Origin: Panicum virgatum
Lineage: Eukaryota > Streptophyta > Magnoliopsida > Poales > Poaceae
DNA length: 64,000 bases
NCBI RefSeq assembly: GCF_016808335.1
Contig: NC_053142.1
Span: 51,207,992-51,271,991, forward strand
Direction of reading: 5' to 3'
Positions 9,375 through 22,901 of this stretch are shown here, in pieces. Numbering within the stretch: position 1 is the first letter of the stretch; each line of letters begins with the position of its first letter. A program made the position numbers and the translations under genes. The notes under the pieces are model-generated. The model saw only the letters and a list, made by a program, of their open reading frames with translations. It was not told the origin of the DNA and searched no databases.

Positions 9375-12345
9375 TCATATGCAAAGAGCTCCTAGGTCTG
9401 GTACAACTGCAGACTGCTTGACCTTGACGGGTGCTGCTTCGGACTGTTCCTTCTTCTTTTGCTTCTTTCCTTTCTGGCCTTTTCCTTGGCCACCTTTGGC
9501 CCTGTCAGCAAAGCAGGCTTCAATCAGTTTTTTTTTTGCACTTCAACACTGTACACATATTCCTAAAATTAAATCTGTATTTGATGTGTGAATTTTTTTA
9601 AAAAGATTTCTGCAGGCTGTGTAGTGTTGGACCATTTTCATTCAGGGTCTGGGTCGTTTCTTTTCTCCAGTCAATCTGTAGTGCTCATGTACTAGATATG
9701 TTAAAGATATGTGTTATTTGTGTTCTATTTCTTTACTTTAATGGAATGGCATGCAACTTTCTTGCGCATTCAAGGAAAAAAAGATTATTGCCTGCTAGTA
9801 AAGTACCGACGCGATGTGTAATTTTCCTTCCAGCAATTTACAATGTAAACAATGGGGACAAAAGTGCTAAAAGATAATGGAAACATCGAAAGGTTTATAC
9901 CTTGGAGGTTCTCTTGATGTTGTAGCTGCGGCTAAACTACAAGACACCTTGTGCTTCTTCGCAGTTCCACAAGAGCAATCCTTGGTTTTGGACTTTTCCT
10001 GAATAAAAACACCAATATATAGTCTACATTTGTTCTTTCAAGATAATGAAACCATAAGACAATTCAATATTGGCATATCTGGGTTAATGTTCATTCGCAC
10101 CTTGGAATGTGTAGAATGTGAATTGTTTGGTTTCTCAACTGTTTCATCTTTGCTAGAACAACTAGCTTGATCCTTGTGCTCAATCGACTGGTTCTCATCG
10201 TGCCATTTAGAAAATTCATCTACTATGAAATAATAAATTTAACCATAAATAAAAATATATCAAAAAAATACATGGGACGAGCTGTATCTTTAGTTTTAAG
10301 GACACATGGGTGCCTCTGCCTCCCACAGTCCCACCATTTCAACAACAAAAAAATGGATGTAAAGTGGATTTAAGTACATGATTGGTTTAGAAAACTGAAA
10401 AGATCAGTTTATGATGCCCGAGGAACCAAGGCGGTTGACATCTAGGTTTCTTTTTTTTATCTTAGTTGTCCATATTGTGGCAAGAATACTACTGTTACAG
10501 GATCATACTCATGCATAGTCCAAATAAATTTATGGTGCTCAGGAGCCAGGGCACTTGAAAGGCTTACCCTTACATGCATAGTCCAAATAAGGGTCTCCCT
10601 CCATATCATCAGTACCCATTGCAACTCGATCCACTAGCATGTACTCAATGGCAGCATCAACATCTCCGTCCATTTCTTCCAAAACCTGCAATGGTAATTG
10701 CACAGTTGGCATTAGGAGAAAATTTACTACCAACAAGCAACCTACACTAAATGCAAAACTGTACTGCAAGAAATGATGATTGATCATATAGTTCATACGT
10801 GCTCAGCTATGGCAGCATCAGAACATCCAGTTCCAGCCATGATCAATTTAACTGATGTTTGATCATAGGTTGATCTGTGTGAGGATTTCTTCGGGTCCTT
10901 TGCTTTTGTTTGAGCATTATTGTTTGCACTAGATATGTTGGCATCCGTCTGTAACTCGGTAACAAAAAGAAATAGACTGAGGTAAGTGGCATCCCTGAAG
11001 ACCATTTTCTATTCCAGAAACAGCAGAACTGAATCATTAACAAATATCACAACTAAAACCTTGATAATAACTTGCATTGCAGGACCTTGACATGGATCTT
11101 CTCTGAGCCTGACACTGTTGTAGTGCTCACCATGATGATAAGACCTGTATTGGCATGAAATTGATTTCAGGGTGTAAGTTACTGTGTATGTATTAGATGT
11201 CTTTTACAATCATTCATCCTGTGTTAACATTACAGTAAGTTAACTTGGAGAATACTTTAACTCACAGGTGAATCATATTAGCAGCTTCACGGCCAGAGAA
11301 GTTGTTTATATACCAACGCGGCGAGTTAAGCTGCAGATCAAACAGCAGTTCAGTGGTGTACAACTGCTAAGTAGTACTTGCAATATCAGAAGATGCTAAT
11401 AAGAAGCACAAAGCATCCATGGCAATATTAGTACAACAATCCATACGGGACATGGTGTCTTGACTGCACAATGTGTGCTCTATAAAAAATTAAAAAATAC
11501 TCCAGAAAGCTAGACTTGCATCGCAAACTCACCATGTGGATACATATGTTTCTTCTAGTGAGAAGAGAAGCTGCTTGCAACTCCATATGGCCAGCCCAAG
11601 TCCCATCTTTTAGCATAGAGTCGCAATATTGTTCGAACGGAACTTCATCCTCAATAAATGGCTCAAAATCCTCACGGTGCTTCTGCAGATGCATAAGAGA
11701 AGGATAAGAGAGCATAGATAGCCAAATGCCTACATACACCACCAGCAATTATTAGATTCTTTAATTAAAATTTAAGCTCTCCTCTGACTCATGAAATCCT
11801 GAGTATAATCACAGTCCACAGTTACAAAAGGTTATATTGCGTACCACTATGTACTCCACAACCATTGCTCGGTACTTCATGTGCTCTTCTTCACTGCCCT
11901 CAAGCTGGTCACCCATTGCCCTGAATACTACAATGAGTAGTCATATAACTCAAACAACGTGTGACGCCGTAACTAAATGTGCGCTAGCATTTTGTTCAAA
12001 ATCAATTAGCCTCTTTTCCTCAAGACGACAGGGACATGCACAATGAGTAGAATTAGTCCTAAACCTGAAAAAGCAATTGCCATCTGCGTTCACTTCGACT
12101 ATCTTTAGCCCCAGGGAGTCCAGCTGCGCCCTGAACTCCGTCATGTCAGCCTTCTTGCCGAGCTTCTTTCCCTGCGAAGGAATCGAGCACGGAAGAGAGA
12201 GAAAAAAAGGAAAGTCAAATCCCTCCTGCTCTCGTGGAGGATCCAAGCGCGAAATTTTGGGCCACTCAAGTATTGCTACCGCGTCGCGCTTCGGCGGCTT
12301 GCGGAGCTTGGCCGGCGCGGCTGCTTTCTTCTTCTTCTGAACCAT
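9375..12345 (-). CDS. OTU-domain deubiquitinating cysteine protease
   Basis: It removes ubiquitin from conjugates (family role). My eleven-exon model is 12345-12280, 12171-12065, 11920-11845, 11682-11533, 11330-11266, 11144-11060, 10948-10799, 10685-10568, 10219-10101, 9998-9901 and 9501-9375. It gives 386 aa and every phase closes. A Lys-rich N-terminus is followed by the OTU domain: the catalytic loop NADGNCFF places Asp52 and Cys55, and SYHHGEHYNSV places catalytic His162. At about 213-250 lies a UBA-like helical segment (KLIMAGTGCSDAAIAEHVLE). Near the C-terminus DCSCGTAKKHKVSC is a degenerate SEC-C motif, followed by a Lys/Gln-rich tail. This layout matches the plant OTU7 type. The exon 8/9 border is the least certain, because GTAAGG and GTAAGC are both possible donors. 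It is transcribed away from the cysteine protease gene, sharing a 0.7-kb spacer. Confidence 0.9.
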
Positions 12346-12804
12346 CGTGCTGTCCTTCCCGAGGGCTCGGCGGGCGGCGGCGGCGGCGGCGAACGATGGC
12401 AAAAGGTGGGAGAGCACAAGCTGCACAACTACAGAATTCCGCCGGAGCCTGGAGAGAGATCGGACACAAGGGAAGGGGACCGATAGAGTCAGAGAGATCA
12501 GCCTGGGTTGGGCCGGCACAGGTACGGCTCGGTTACGTCAATGGGCTGAGCGGGCCCGGTTGGGACACTGTTCCGAGCCTGATCAGGTTCCCCTGGGCCG
12601 TACGATCTCCGAACCGGTCCTGGATCCGCCCGCCGTGGCGCATGGAGGAACAGTTTCCTCTCATACGTGACAGTCGATTCGAATTTCGAACCCACATCAA
12701 ACTCAGACGCCTTCGACTTCGTGAGCACCATCATGATCGTGTACACTCGTTATGTATCGTTGCACCGCATCGGAGTTGGAGTACGTTCCAAGTTCTGTAC
12801 GGGT

Positions 12805-12880
12805 ACGTGACGTGTCCACAACACAAACTACTTTCCACTGTCACGTTCCGACCACTACTCCGCGGCCGGACCCATAAAAC
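12805..12880 (+). promoter_or_regulatory. ABRE-like cluster and possible TATA of the protease gene
   Basis: The spacer between the divergent OTU and protease genes contains ACGTGACGTGTCC at about 12805-12817, that is two ACGT cores arranged like abscisic-acid response elements. CATAAAA at about 12873 could serve as a TATA box, some 155 bp before the protease start codon. Function is inferred from motifs alone. Confidence 0.35.
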
Positions 12881-13029
12881 CTCGGGGCGCCGGCACCCCC
12901 CTGCACATCCAATCCACAAACCAAATCACCAACACGTACAAAATTCCTGCACGAACGCACGCGCAACCTCTCTAGTGAACTCGTCAAGTCGACACAAGCC
13001 TCGGCATCGCCGGCGGAACGCGTGACACC

Positions 13030-14589
<1,560 letters not shown>

Positions 14590-15468
14590 TTTGATTTGAC
14601 TCAGGGATCGATCGCTTAAATGTTAGTATTATTAGTTAAGTTTTTTCTTTTAATATTCAGATTTGTTCCTCATCAATCAGTTGATATTTTGTTTACCTCT
14701 CAATCAACGTCCATAAGCGTCGGATCCGTGCTGGGCGGACGAGATCATGATACATAAATTGCAAAACGGCTCCGCTCCCGTGAGAACATGTGTGCCCGCG
14801 TATGCGGTATGGGGCCCGCGGCATGCCGGCTTGCAGTTGTAGTGTTATCTATCAATCGGTGTCTCGTCCATTTCTTTTCATTTCCCTACCATGAAGTCTG
14901 AGCGGCGGCCGGCAAGAACACAGCGGACTCTCCCAAATACACGGTGCAGCAGCAAGGCGATGTGTAGCGGCGGCGCGTCTCCTCCGCCTTTGCTCTCGTA
15001 TCTTGATGACATCTGCGTGCGGGATTGACGGATAAGCTCGAATTCAGTCGATTGATACGGAGACACTTCCTTTAATATTAAGGGGTATTCTCAAGTTATA
15101 AGAATTAGTCTAGGATTTATTATTATTGTACTGCTTAATACTAAGCACTATGCGTTACAGTATTTTTCTTCGTGTGCTTCAACGCCTGCTCGGCCATTGC
15201 CCGCTGTGCCGCACCCGCCTGCCGCCCGCCGCGCCCCGCCCCGCGGCCCCGCCCGCGCACAGCAGCCGCGCCCGCTCGCTTACTGCGCCCAGCCCTCGCA
15301 CGGCCGCCGTGCCGGCCAAGCCGCACTCGGCCGCTGCCCGCCTGCAGGCCCCCTTGAGCAGGGCCGTCGGCCGCCCAGACGCTACGCCCCCGGCCCCCGC
15401 CTCCCCCGGGCCGTGGCCCGTGGCCCCTTCCGGCCGCCCCTGCCCCGCTGGGACCAAGCCGCCGAGGC
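14590..15468. other. 3' flank of the protease gene and GC-rich MULE insertion site
   Basis: The first part is presumed 3' untranslated region. From about 15190 the sequence becomes very GC-rich (CCGCCC repeats) with no recognised product. The large MULE inserted at its right edge. Confidence 0.45.
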
Positions 15469-15477
15469 GCCGAGCAG

Positions 15478-15850
15478 ATGTTTTTTCTTTTTTATATTTT
15501 TTAAAAATAAAAATTTCAAAAATATATGTCCGTTTTGAAATATTTCAAAAATACTCTCGGTCGCCCCCCATAGGGCGACAGGCCTTAAATGTAATTTTTT
15601 TTGTTCAAATTCGCAATAAGATCCCTGGGAAAAAAAAGCCCTGTCGCCCGTAAAAAGGCCCTGTCGCCCCCCCCCAACGGGCGACAGGGTCCTGTCGCCC
15701 ACCCCTGGGGCGACAGGGGCCTGTATATTCTCTTTGTCATTTGAGCCTGCCATATGCCGCCATTCCCTTTATCATTTGAGCATAAAAATTCAGGAAAAAA
15801 GAGAGGGGTGAGAAGAAGAAAAACGGCGAAGCTCTGCCGAATTGCGTACT
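15478..15850. repeat. Left terminal inverted repeat of the 7-kb MULE
   Basis: An AT-rich outer block (GTTTTTTCTTTTTTAT and following) is followed by a GC-rich block with repeated CTGTCGCCC and GGGCGACAG words, then an AG-rich block ending near CGGCGAAGC. The same blocks occur inverted at the right end. The right copy has extra GC-rich sequence in the middle. Confidence 0.85.
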
Positions 15851-16276
15851 TTTTGAAATGGTGGAAGGGCACTGCTATTGGGTCACGTATGTCTGGGCAA
15901 AGAATGCCACATTTGGGAAACCCGTGATCGCCGTGCTGAGCAGTGGCAACCTGTGATCTCGTACTCGCAGCTAGATACACTATGGTTCCTATTTTGAGCT
16001 ATTCGAGCGTGTAGTCGTCATCATCGCCGGCAGGATCTCGACCGCTAACTCCTACCGCACCTAACTTTTCCTTCATTAAATCACGGGAAAAAATCGCAAG
16101 AACTTCCCTTATTTCACGAGCATTATGGAGCCCACAAACATAATAAGTTCACATCAATAGTATCTATAAAAACAAATGACAAGTAAACTACCACAATCAT
16201 AAACATCGGATACAAATAAGCGGTCCACAGCTATCTCATTACAAATAAACATCAGAGATACAAACATCAGATACAT

Positions 16277-18924
16277 CTAACCACCCCTAGGGCGTCGGAC
16301 CCTCTTAGCCCTCTGTTGGGCACGGACATGGCCCTCGGAGTAGGTGAGAACATCCGGAGACCTCACCTGTCGCTCAGGACGCGCAAGGGGCTGCGGTGTC
16401 TGCTGCTGAGAGATTCCAAGTGGTGCTCCTCCTAGCTGTGAATACCCCAAGACATCGGGGTCACCTTGCGCGGCAGGCTCTTCTGGACTCAAGCTGTCGA
16501 AGTCGTCTAAGGTGAAGGTCTCGTTATCTGGTCGAAAGGAGGAAGAAGAAGGTCTGGCGCCCGCATGGGGGTAGAATCCTACGCAAAAAATGTGGATGTT
16601 AGCGTATGCTCGTATATTTTGTCATGACATGTAGAAACCGAAATACGAAACATAAACTAACCTGTGTAGGCCGGTATCTGTGGCCCCGGTACCATCCCTG
16701 GATACGGTCCGCGAACTGGTGTTGTCCCTCTAAACATTCCAGTATGGCCGAACGCAGTAGCTGGATCGTATCCTGTATGTGATATTAGTAAATATGTAGG
16801 AACACTTAATGTAATTTTAAAGAGATATGTACGTTACCTGCACTTGGGAAGAACTGCGACGTCGGCCCGTGCATGGTCGACGGACACGGGAACGACGACG
16901 AGGCCTGAGACGACCCGTGGCTGTCTTCGTACTGCACACGGCTTCCGAAGTTGTGCACTACCTGACGCAACTGATCACGCTGCCTCGACCATGCCTCTGT
17001 CTGCTCAAACTGGGTCATTGGGGATCCGGCACGTACCCTCGTCAAGTAAGTCGAGCAGTCCATCTCCATTATGTTGCAAAGGCCAAGCTGCATCAATTCA
17101 GTAAAGGTACAGTTACAAACACATGAATTATCTTATGAATATGATTATATATTTATATATATATATGCAAATATGATCAAGAGACTCGTCGCGCCAGCTA
17201 GTGCCTCCACGTGGTGCCGACCATAGCCATCCTGAGGCCTCGCCTGGTGTGGCTGCGGGGTAAGTACCAGGTGAGGTAAGCCCTAAAGGAGCTGTCTGTG
17301 TGTGGTCCTGTTGGATGGACCAAGTGCTCGTCTGCCTGTTCCCATTGGTCCACCCACGGCTGGATCTTGGTGAGCCAATCATCAGAGCACGGCAAGCCAC
17401 TCCTTGACAACCTACAAAGTGGACCATGAAGAATCGTTAGATTCGACACGAATGTATGAGCCAAGTTCATTCATAATTACTTGTGGTCCTGGCGACTGAC
17501 ACGCTCCAACACGGTGGGCACCGGAAACTCCTGGCGCTGCCCAAACTGTCTCCTGACTCTCCAGGGGCAATATGCCTCAACCGCGATGTCATAAACCAGG
17601 ACGGCGGAAGTAAGCCACAGGCTCGCATTCGCGGAGCAGTGCGAAGACAGGCCTGCTGGTGCACGGGTAGCCACAGCCTCTGGGCTGTAAGGCTCCCAGA
17701 CAACGTCCTCGGGCGTCAGCATGTCGAGCTCTGAAACAAACTCAGGATATGCGCGTCTAACCTGCGCATGCGCCCAGGACCTCTGCATTCGGAATAAGTA
17801 ACATTAAAAGTGCGCTAATGCATCATGTAACAATGAATAACAAAATTAGATGTATAAGAACGCACCTGACGCCAGATCCAGATAGTTCCCATAGTGGGCC
17901 TCTCGTTCTCCTCTTCGTCGTACATGCCCCCGTGGTAAGGCTCGTGGCTGACCAGGGGCCGACCAACGGCTAGCCTCTCGTACGACCAAAGCTGTAGCAG
18001 TAGTGGGCACCCTGCCAAGATAGCGTTCCCATGTGTCTTCATGCAGCCGTCGCAGAGTCCACGGTAAGTGGCTGCAAGTACCGCCTCACCCCAGCTGTAG
18101 GGCGGTACGTCCTCGTCCCCATCCGCAATCTCCCGTGCATACGGAAGGAGAATCCTATCGACCGAGTTGCCATGAGTGATGTTGAACATGATGTAACCAA
18201 ACAACCAAAGTAAGTACGCCTCCAGCGATCTGGTCACACTGTACTCGTCTGCATCCGCAGCCAACAGGGCAGGCTGCATAAACAATTAAGATTAATGGTT
18301 TCAACTGTCAATGGAACATTTGAATTGTAACAATTAAATTTATATATGGAATGAATACGTACTGTAAACTGTAGGAACCAGGTCTTCGAAGGACCTGCTG
18401 CTCGCGGGTGCGGGTTGATCGGACCTGCTTCCTCCACGCGGTCAATCAGGGCAAAACGGGCCTCTAGCTCATCCTTCCACGAGGCCGCCACCACACGCGG
18501 ACCTACAGCCTCCCCGACGATAGGGAGGCCGAGGAGGTAGGCCACGTCCTACAGCGTAGGAGTCATCTCCCCACACGGGAGGTGGAACGTGTGTGTCTCC
18601 GGCCTCCATCTGTCAACGAGCGCCGTCAGGAGGGATCGGTCGAGCTGAATAGGCCCAACCTCGACAAGACGGCTCAGAGTCAGTAGACCGGCCTCACGTA
18701 ACCTTAAAATAAACAAAAATGTCGAAACAAAGGAATACCGACGAATACATAAGTGATAAACAATAATATTTTATTACATACCGGTCACACCAATCGTGGT
18801 GTATAGAGATCGCCTCCCCGGGTGGACGAGGACGTAGCACCTCTAGGGCTCGGTGCTCAACAGCTGCAAAGTAAGATCTGTGGCTCGAGTCGATCACTGG
18901 GTCTAGCAAGGAGTCCATCTCCAT
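16277..18924 (-). pseudogene. Plant mobile domain (PMD) gene of the MULE, nonsense-mutated
   Basis: PMD proteins (MAIN/MAIL family) interact with a PP7-type phosphatase in host plants, and related copies ride in transposons. Exons I can place: 18924-18782 (MEMDSLLDP start), 18702-18363, 18273-17866, 17782-17481 and 17411 onward, with phases agreeing. More 3' pieces lie near 17096-16800, 16780-16650 and 16560-16277. Typical PMD segments are MTPTLxDVAYLLGLPIVG, SLEAYLLWLFGYIMF, THGNAILAGCPLLLQLW, DVVWEPY and RRQFGQRQEFP. A TAG at 18551-18549 replaces an expected Gln codon in TLxDVAYLL. A second stop at about 17200-17198 follows TTWRH and may be a lesion or an unrecognised splice border. The start sits just after a possible acceptor, so a leader intron is possible. 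Confidence 0.8.
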
Positions 18925-19064
18925 ACCTGCATTCAAAAATATATGAGAACACATAGGTAAATATATATTTCATACAAACTGGACACATAGGTACAATAAT
19001 AGTTCATTACATACCTGCAATATTTCATTACTACATATTACAAATAATGAAATACAATTGTGGA

Positions 19065-21657
19065 TCATGACACCGAATGCCTTCCACGAGCAATTCTCGC
19101 CGATGCTCGTCTGAACGTAGGAGGTGCTTCATCTCTGGGATTTCCGGAAGGACCGACGTCAGCAGCATCGTGAAGTGCATTCTGAGGACACTTCTTGTAG
19201 TTGTGACCCAATGCTCCACATTGGCTGCAACGCTTTTGTGCCTTGCTTGCTTCCGACTCGTCCATACCATTCCGAATACGACGTGTCTGACGATGGTCTT
19301 TGCCTTTCTTAGTGGCTGGATCAGGAATAAACATCTTATTCTCATTATCCTGAGTGAAAGACCCCACAATTCCAATCCCGTATACCTCATGTCCCCAGGT
19401 GGATACAGGTGATTCCTTGCTGAAGTACGGTGAAACAAATACTCCTGGCTGCAACACAGACTCTGCACATGCCGCAATGAGATGGGAGCATGGCAAATGC
19501 AATAACTTAGGCTTCATGCAGGAGCAGAAGGCTTTGCCATCAACTGTAATCAAACTCTCCTGTACCACCCTATCTCTACGGATACCACGACCACTTCTAT
19601 CCTTGCATAGAACCTCAAATCTATGCTCCATTGTACCTGTCGATATGACGCGGTGCAGTTTGGCCTTTTCAATCTTCTCTTGCATATATTGTGTCACTCT
19701 TTTGCAAAACTGAATTTGGGGGTTGCTGATGTTTATGCTTGCAGCCGTGTAACGCTCTCTGAAATACTTCATGCACCCATACATGATGAACTCAACAATT
19801 CCCACAAGAGGAAAGGCACGACAAGAACGCATAACCATATTGAAACACTCTGCATGGTTCGTTGTCTGAATACCATACCGTATTCCGTTGGTATCATAAA
19901 GGAATGACCATTTCTCCTTAGGTGCACCTCGAATCCAGTGTGAAAATGGCTTCTCAATTGAATCCCTAGCCTCTGCAGCCTGACTCGTGCCTGCTCCTGA
20001 TGCCCTTTCCTTCACTAGCTCTGCAGTCAACTGATCAAGCATCTGCCATAATGCATTGAATTTTCTCTGTTGATTTTGGGTGCACAACCTCTTAAACAGG
20101 TTCTTAAGATCCTTGTTCTTAAAATGCTCATAGAAGTTTGCACCCATATGCCTAATGCACCACCTGTTTTGGACATCGGGCCACAATGGAGGCGTTGTCG
20201 AAGTCCACGTTGCAATTTCAGTATTGATTGCAGGATACCTGCATGCATATCACTAATAAGGTACACATCTGGGCGTGCAGCAACAACATGAATCTTCACT
20301 GGTTCAAGGAACCAATACCAACTGTCTATGTTCTCATTCTCAACAAATGCAAATGCGAGCGGAACTATTTGGTTGTTGCAATCCACACCGATTGCGGTGA
20401 GTATCTGATCTTTATACCTTCCAGTCAAAAATGTGCCATCAATGCAGATCACCGGAAGACAAAACTGAAATGCTCTAACACAAGCACCTATGCAAAAGAA
20501 GGCTCGTTGCATAATTCTTTGTCCCCTAGTCACGGCTGGTACGAGGTATGTGTCATAAAATCTTCCAGGATTTCTAGCAGCAACCTGGGATAACATACGA
20601 GGTAGGTTATCATATGATGCCTCGTATGTGCCGAACCGCATCTCGAACACCCTTTGTTTAGCCCTTCATGCCTTCAAATAACTGATGGTGTACTGGTAAG
20701 TCTGCTCAATGTGTCGAACAATTATTTTTGGCTCATAATTAAGATTGTCCATAATAAACCCATACATTTGCTTTGCAACAAAGTCGCATGATATATTGCG
20801 ATGCGAGGGAAGAACTTCTGACAGCAAACAAGTGTGCTCTGTCACAATGGAACATTTCCAGTTCGACTTCCATTTTCCCTTGAATGCATGTACTCGCCAT
20901 GGACATCCATCATTTACACACTTCACCTCATATTCTTTACTGCCAGACTTTACGACTCTGAATTCTCGTTTCAATGATATTGCCCATAGTCTCACAGCAT
21001 CTTTTACGGCTTCAATGTTTGGATATGTTGCACCTTGCACTACCTCATTCCCTCTGTACTCCCGCTCCTGATTTCGTACATCTTCTGCGACATGACTGCT
21101 CGTCATCAGATGAGCCCTCATATTCTTCCATCTCTATTGCGGTTTGATCTTCTGCCTCCATCTCGTCCACAATGCTATGTATCCTCTCTCTCTCATCAGC
21201 AATGCCCTGTGGTCCCATGTTTTGGTTCTCTGACTCTTCTGACTCATCTTGCTCAACATAATTGGTCTCTCTTCGAATACTCGGAGTTCCTTGATCTGCA
21301 CAATGTTGGATTTCATTTTGTCTTCTCCCGGATTTGAATAAGAATGGCCAGAGGCCACCCACGCTCTAGAGCTGTTTGCATGTACTTCTGCCAGTCATCA
21401 GTGCTGTGTATCATCATCAATTCCCATAATTCACTTTCTACCTCCCAATTAACAAGAGACTGGACAGTGATCACATGTGTCAACGGATCAACATGGAACC
21501 CACGCTACAGCCACTTACATATGGAACCAAAACTCCTTTCCAGAGGTTTATCTATGCCGCTAGATGTGCGCTTAAAGGCAGAAAGATCTACTCCATTTGG
21601 CCCATACATAACATTGTATTCACCATAAAATACTTGAAACTGCATCTTGCTCGACAT
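19065..21657 (-). pseudogene. MULE transposase (MuDR family), multiply disrupted
   Basis: Starts with MSSKMQFQVFYGEYNVMYGP at 21657. Recognisable parts in order: N-terminal domain, MuDR zinc-knuckle-type region (YEVKCVNDGCPWRVHAFKGK), DDE catalytic core (VICIDGTFLTGRYKDQILTA; later YLISDMHAGIL), WCIRHMGANFYEHFKN, a SWIM zinc finger (FCSCMKPKLLHLPCSHLIAA) and a C-terminal CCHC knuckle (CSQCGALGHNYKKCPQ) before the stop at 19065. Lesions seen: TAG at 21507-21505 (KWLxRGFH), a frameshift near 21100 between SSDDEQ and SHVAEDV, TGA at 20668-20666 where Trp is expected (YLKAxRAKQRVFEM), and a frameshift near 20220-20230 just after the second catalytic Asp. It cannot make a full enzyme. Transcribed in the same direction as the PMD gene downstream. 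Confidence 0.9.
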
Positions 21658-22079
21658 ATCTGTATATCACATAATACTTATCGAGTTATACTCTTTACTT
21701 CACTAACTTATTCAATAATCCGTAAAAACTAAGTATGAAATTCAACTACAACGTATAAGTATTCATAACTACGTGATGACACTCAAATTCTATACTGCAT
21801 ATGCCAAATTCTATTCTAAATCATAATTAATTTATAAACATGTCTCTAATAGTACTGCAATTGTAATAATAAATGCGTAGAACTAATTTTCTAAACTAAT
21901 TTACTACTACGTAACTACAAACTAAAGTATCATTGAACTCCTACTTAAATAGTTCTACTATAGCACTAATTAAATTAAATTACTCACCCCTACTTAAATT
22001 ACTCATATTTAAATACGTAGTACTTAAATATAACAATATATAAACTAAATGTACTAACCTGCAGATCACAAGTGCTGAA

Positions 22080-22518
22080 TCTGGCAGGGCTTCGCCGCTT
22101 TCCTTCTCCTCACTCCTCTCTTTTTTTTCTGGATTTTTGATGGAATTTTCGGGCTCAAATGAGGAGGGAAGGGGAGGGTTGGAGCTTTTACAGGGGGATA
22201 CCCCGGTCGCCCGAGGGGGGGTGACAAGGCCCCCTGTCGCCCGCAGGAGGGGCGACAGGCCCCCCTGCCGCGCCCGTGGGCCGGGGCGCGCGCTGGGCCC
22301 AGCGGTCGCCCGAGGCGGGGGCGACAGCCCCTGTCGCCCGTTGGGAGAGCGACAGGGCCTTTTTTTCCAGGGACCTCATTGCGAATTTGAATAAAAAAAA
22401 TTACACTTAAGGCCTGTCGCTCTATGGGGGGCGACCGGAGTATTTTTGAAATATTTCAAAACGGACATATATTTTTGAAATTTTTATTTTTAAAAAATAT
22501 AAAAAAGAAAAAACCGCC
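22080..22518. repeat. Right terminal inverted repeat of the 7-kb MULE
   Basis: Inverted counterpart of 15478-15850. It contains more CTGTCGCCC/GGGCGACAG words than the left end, spread over about 150 bp of GC-rich sequence, and ends in the AT-rich block next to the GCCGAGCAG duplication. Confidence 0.85.
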
Positions 22519-22527
22519 GCCGAGCAG

Positions 22528-22901
22528 CCGAGAGGGAGAGGAAGAGTAGAGGGGAAAAAGGGCCGGCTCTGCCTTGCTGGGCTTTTTCATTTGGGCCGCG
22601 GGGGAAAGAAATTTGGGCCAAGTGCCCAGCCGAACAGCCCAAACCGGACATCATCTTCAACCTCCCGACGTTTCAGAGTTCAGACCGTCCTCCATGGCAG
22701 AAATTTTTTTTTGGGTGGGGGGGAGGGGGCGCCAGGGATTCCCAGGCGGTAGAAGGGCTCTAGCCCCGGCCGCCCCACCGGTAGATCCGCCACTGCTAGG
22801 AGGAGTACTAATTTTTGACTCCGAATCCTAGGAGAATTGTTGAGTCCGAATCCCAGGAGAATTCGAAGTTCCTCCAAAATTCCCACTACCTTAGCTTGTC
22901 C
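22528..22901. other. Spacer right of the MULE
   Basis: A G-rich stretch near 22705-22795 resembles common repeat debris in grass genomes. No gene was seen. A repeated phrase (GAGTCCGAATCCCAGGAG and a near copy) occurs around 22815-22860. Confidence 0.4.

Larger units (their letters stand above)
15478..22518 (-). mobile_element. Two-gene MULE: decayed transposase plus plant mobile domain gene
   Basis: Both ends carry matching inverted repeats of roughly 370-430 bp, and the 9-bp direct repeat GCCGAGCAG flanks the element (15469-15477 and 22519-22527; extendable to 10 bp). Inside lie, both on the minus strand, a MULE transposase (19065-21657) and a plant mobile domain gene (16277-18924). Both are damaged, so this copy is not autonomous. 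The element is 7.0 kb. Association of plant mobile domain genes with Mutator-like elements is known. The outermost few bases differ between the ends (left ATGTTTTTTC; right, inverted, GGCGGTTTTTTC), so the exact termini may be off by a few bases. Confidence 0.9.
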
